From: Cristatella mucedo
Lineage: Eukaryota; Bryozoa; Phylactolaemata; Cristatellidae
Direction: 5' to 3'
NCBI GenBank assembly: GCA_009760855.2
Contig: WPIO01000001.1
Span: 15,673,001 to 15,737,000, forward strand
DNA length: 64,000 nucleotides
Numbering within the stretch: the stretch's first letter is position 1; the number at the start of each line of letters is the position of its first letter. The translations under genes were made by a program, and so were the position numbers. The notes below the pieces were generated by a model. The model was not told the DNA's origin, made no database searches, and saw only the letters and a program-made list of their open reading frames with translations. Positions 62,001-64,000 of this stretch are shown piece after piece.

Positions 62001-63223
62001 CTTCTGTCGCTATACAAAAAGAGGCTGTTTAATCAGCTAGGATTAATTTATCATAGGTACACCCATGGAAGTCACCCCGTCCAGCCCCCACCCACCACAG
62101 CAGTATAGTGCATTGCAAGGCTATGGCACTGTACCGAACAATTAAGAGGAAACCTGCCAGCAGCTTGCCTTTGAGCCCCGCTGCTCAGAGTCCTCGGTGA
62201 GCGTATGTTGAGACACTGCAAACACTTGACTGCTGATGCCAGCGAGCAATGGGCTTATGCAGGCCAGGGGCTAGCGATCATCGAGCTAGTGGTCGCAAAG
62301 AAACGGCCGCTCTGTGTGCTGAAAGATGCGGTACAGCATTGCTAGGCTTGCCATCGTAGTAAAGTAAAGAAAAAAGCAAAGGCTAGCTGATCAAAAAGCC
62401 TCATTTACATAGCTGAAGAAGAGCCTTAACGGCCATCACCACCACTTGCAGTAAGCAATACAGGATTACATCCGGCAGCACTCGAGCCCACAACCTGAGA
62501 CATGAAGTTCAATCACCTTATCCCTGGGCTAAGACACAGGGGCTACTAGCAATGTGGCTACAGGCAGGCTCACTGGGCTTGCCCTTGGGTGGCTAGAATG
62601 CGGGCAGGCTGGCTGGGGTGTGCTGCCTGCACGCACGCGCGAGCTTGCTATCTGTGCTCGCTGCGAGCCTACCGTTAGTATTGGCGGGAAAAGACTGCGC
62701 AGGCTTGCTGAGCTGATGCAGAACCGGGCCATACCAGCGTGGCTATGGCTTAACGACCGCTCACCTGTTATGCACACATATGAAGCTCCCATGGCCTTGG
62801 CAGTCAGCAGATTGACGAGGCCGATCGGCCCGGCACCACAGATGAGCACCTTGCTGCCGATGGTGACTCCACCTCGGCGACAGGCGTGCACGCCGACAGA
62901 GAGCGGCTCGAGTAGGGCGCCCTCCTCGCAGCTCACGTGGTCCGGCAGCCTGTGACGGCAACGGACCGCGCTCTAGGTCAGGCATGTGCAGCACTCGGCA
63001 GCACCCCAGCTGCTGCAGCTTCTGCAGCTGCCGAACCGGCTAGCTCAGCAGTAGCAGACCTACTTGAAGCAAAAGTCAGCAGCTGTACAATAGTAGCGCC
63101 TCAGGGAGCCGTCGATGGGTGGTGTGGCGCAGAACTTCATGTCCAGGCACAGGTTGTAGCGACCTGACTTGCAGTAGTCGCACACGCGGCACGGCACGCC
63201 GGGCTCGATGGCGACCCGGTCGC
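59096..63223 (-). CDS. SORD: sorbitol dehydrogenase (NAD-dependent polyol dehydrogenase), 5' exons outside window
   Basis: Five exons in transcription order: 63223-63064, 62949-62765, 60311-60133, 59793-59672, 59255-59096, all with AG/GT borders and continuous phase, ending in TAG. They give about 268 residues, lacking roughly the first 85-95. Signatures: [28 protein letters not shown], the substrate/catalytic [20 protein letters not shown], the NAD-binding GxGxx[13 protein letters not shown] followed by [37 protein letters not shown], and the C-terminal [14 protein letters not shown] with GGAIKVMI. The enzyme is a cytosolic zinc-dependent medium-chain dehydrogenase that oxidises sorbitol to fructose in the polyol pathway. 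Unlike mammalian SORD, the lobe after EPG keeps the four-cysteine structural-zinc pattern (C-x2-C-x2-C-x7-C). The intron between 60312 and 62764 holds a LINE-A and two SINE-A copies. The missing N-terminal catalytic-zinc exons should lie right of 64000. Confidence 0.96.
59425..59490 (-). mobile_element. LINE-A 3' terminal fragment
   Basis: TGTGTATAGCACTGTAAGAC and AACTAAATCTCTTTCAAAGC: only the hairpin end is left. It lies in the last SORD intron. Confidence 0.5.
60355..60625 (+). mobile_element. LINE-A 3' fragment
   Basis: AAATGCATCTATTTATCACA, CAGCATTTAGTGGGTCCATG, 3' UTR, AGAGATTAAGTTCTCTGAGG and a (TTATTA)n tail. It lies in the largest visible SORD intron, antisense to the gene. Confidence 0.88.
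60626..61873. other. SORD intron, no recognised element
   Basis: No match to the other repeat families and no exon-like sequence is apparent. Confidence 0.45.
61874..62055 (+). mobile_element. SINE-A
   Basis: GTGATGGCACACTAGGGAAG (A box), GGTTATGGGTTCGATTCATG (B box), ATGATAGCCGTAAAGGCTCT and AGAGGCTGTTTAATCAGCTA. Confidence 0.9.
62386..62540 (-). mobile_element. SINE-A with SINE-B-like head
   Basis: Minus strand: CTTAGCCCAGGGATAAGGTG (A box), GGTTGTGGGCTCGAGTGCTG (B box), GGTGGTGATGGCCGTTAAGG, CTCTTCTTCAGCTATGTAAA and GAGGCTTTTTGATCAGC. The B box GGCTCGAG resembles SINE-B, whereas the 3' end is SINE-A. Confidence 0.8.
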
Positions 63224-64000
63224 CTGCAGGGGCAGACGAAAGGAGATCAGGCTTCGATCATGCACTGCCGAGGCGGCTGCTACATTGGCTGCATGGTGGG
63301 CTGGGTTGCTTTGCGAGGGCCAAGCACTGGCCAAGCCAAGCTTTAACTTGGGCGCGTCCCTCATCTCCATCTTCATCTTCATCTTCTCATTTGACTTGGG
63401 CGCGTCTCTCACTGGCAGCTCATCGGATGCTCACAAGCGAAAGGAGGTGACTGCGCTCTAGCAAGCCGAGCGGCCGAACCAGTCTGCTGGGGGAGGAAGA
63501 GGGAGGGCCCCACAAAGAGGGGAGCACAGATCTGATCAGGCGGCAAAGTCCGAGGCAGCGCAGATACAGGGTCTCGAGGGCAGGGCGCAGAGCAGTCCAA
63601 GCAAGAGCACCGAGGCTAATTGGGTGCACGCTCTACTGTAATCTAATGTAATATATCTCCGTCTGTAACTCCACAAAGCCACAATGACCATGAGGGTGTT
63701 ACGAAGGAGAGTTTTGCACCCACAGCCTATTAAGCGGCCTTCGGTATGCATTCGGTAGCCAACAGACTTCATCTCATGCAACAAAGAGAAAGTGGAAAGC
63801 CTAGCAGAGTCAGGAGAGCAGTTGAGGTAGTGACTAGCATGGAAGTAGCAGCTCAGGACCGCTGGAAAGGATGGAGTTGAGTATCAAAAGTAAGCAAGCG
63901 TGCAGCAGCTCAGCGTGCCTCATTTGCTGCCACCACAGCACCTGCTGCATTCAGGTGGAAGCTTCTACCTTAGCTGCCTAACCTTTAATATACAGACGTG
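63224..64000. other. SORD intron at the right window edge
   Basis: No SORD exon is found here. It contains a short direct repeat (GGGCGCGTCCCTC at about 63351 and GGGCGCGTCTCTC at about 63398) and a LINE-B 3' end. Confidence 0.5.
63641..63880 (-). mobile_element. LINE-B 3' end
   Basis: Tail near 63641 (TAATCTAATGTAATATATCT), then CCGTCTGTAACTCCACAAAG, GTTACGAAGGAGAGTTTTGC, GCATTCGGTAGCCAACAGAC and AGGACCGCTGGAAAGGATGG, collinear with 27692-27930. Confidence 0.75.

Noticed and set aside
62529-62764. SORD exon extended downstream into the long minus-strand frame
   Set aside because: After CIT|G a GTGAGC donor occurs and the following residues ([10 protein letters not shown]) do not match SORD; the next exon supplies DLAENRLK.
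1-64000. CRISPR array, bacterial operon, or plasmid-type features
   Set aside because: Spliced animal genes and SINE/LINE repeats show a eukaryotic nuclear genome; tandem repeats here are microsatellites without spacer structure.

Overview
The window is nuclear DNA from an animal. It has spliced genes with GT-AG introns, most intergenic and intronic DNA is retroelement and transposon debris, and there are tRNA-derived SINEs and long (GA)n/(CA)n microsatellites. The genes are metazoan: a VPS33B-type Sec1/Munc18 protein, a SAXO axonemal microtubule protein and a sorbitol dehydrogenase. I recognise no vertebrate-specific repeats, so a non-vertebrate ciliated metazoan is likely. The phylum cannot be fixed from this sequence alone.

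Layout. (1) 1-24951, minus strand: a 25-kb VPS33B gene. Thirteen in-frame exons are visible, and the last roughly 100 residues lie beyond the left edge. Its introns hold nested LINEs, a Tc1-like relic, SINEs and other dispersed repeats. (2) About 25-33.9 kb: intergenic, repeat-rich, with no recognisable gene. (3) 34039-35517, plus strand: an intronless 492-codon gene in a sharply GC-rich island. It encodes a putative type II membrane protein that resembles GH130-type or beta-mannosyltransferase-type beta-propeller glycoenzymes. (4) 36-44.6 kb: a pogo/Tigger-like transposase pseudogene broken by LINEs, the best-preserved LINE (with an 18-bp target-site duplication), and a dispersed repeat with a conserved hairpin. 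(5) 45008-53129, plus strand: a complete six-exon SAXO gene whose 5.9-kb fifth intron is a stack of nested LINEs. (6) 53.1-59.1 kb: LINE and SINE sequence plus one open frame I do not recognise. (7) 59096-63223, minus strand: the last five exons of sorbitol dehydrogenase, with the 5' end beyond the right edge.

The three recognised genes are not a functional cluster: endolysosomal tethering, ciliary microtubules and polyol metabolism. The main biology is in the repeats. One LINE family (CR1/L2-like, (TAA)n tail, called LINE-A here) appears about 20 times. A tRNA-derived SINE family (SINE-B) carries the LINE-A 3' end, including its terminal stem-loop, so it is probably mobilised by LINE-A. A second SINE family (SINE-A) has a different 3' end. 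At least five LINE-into-repeat nestings can be ordered in time. Exon boundaries were set by eye from homology, GT/AG sites and reading-frame continuity.
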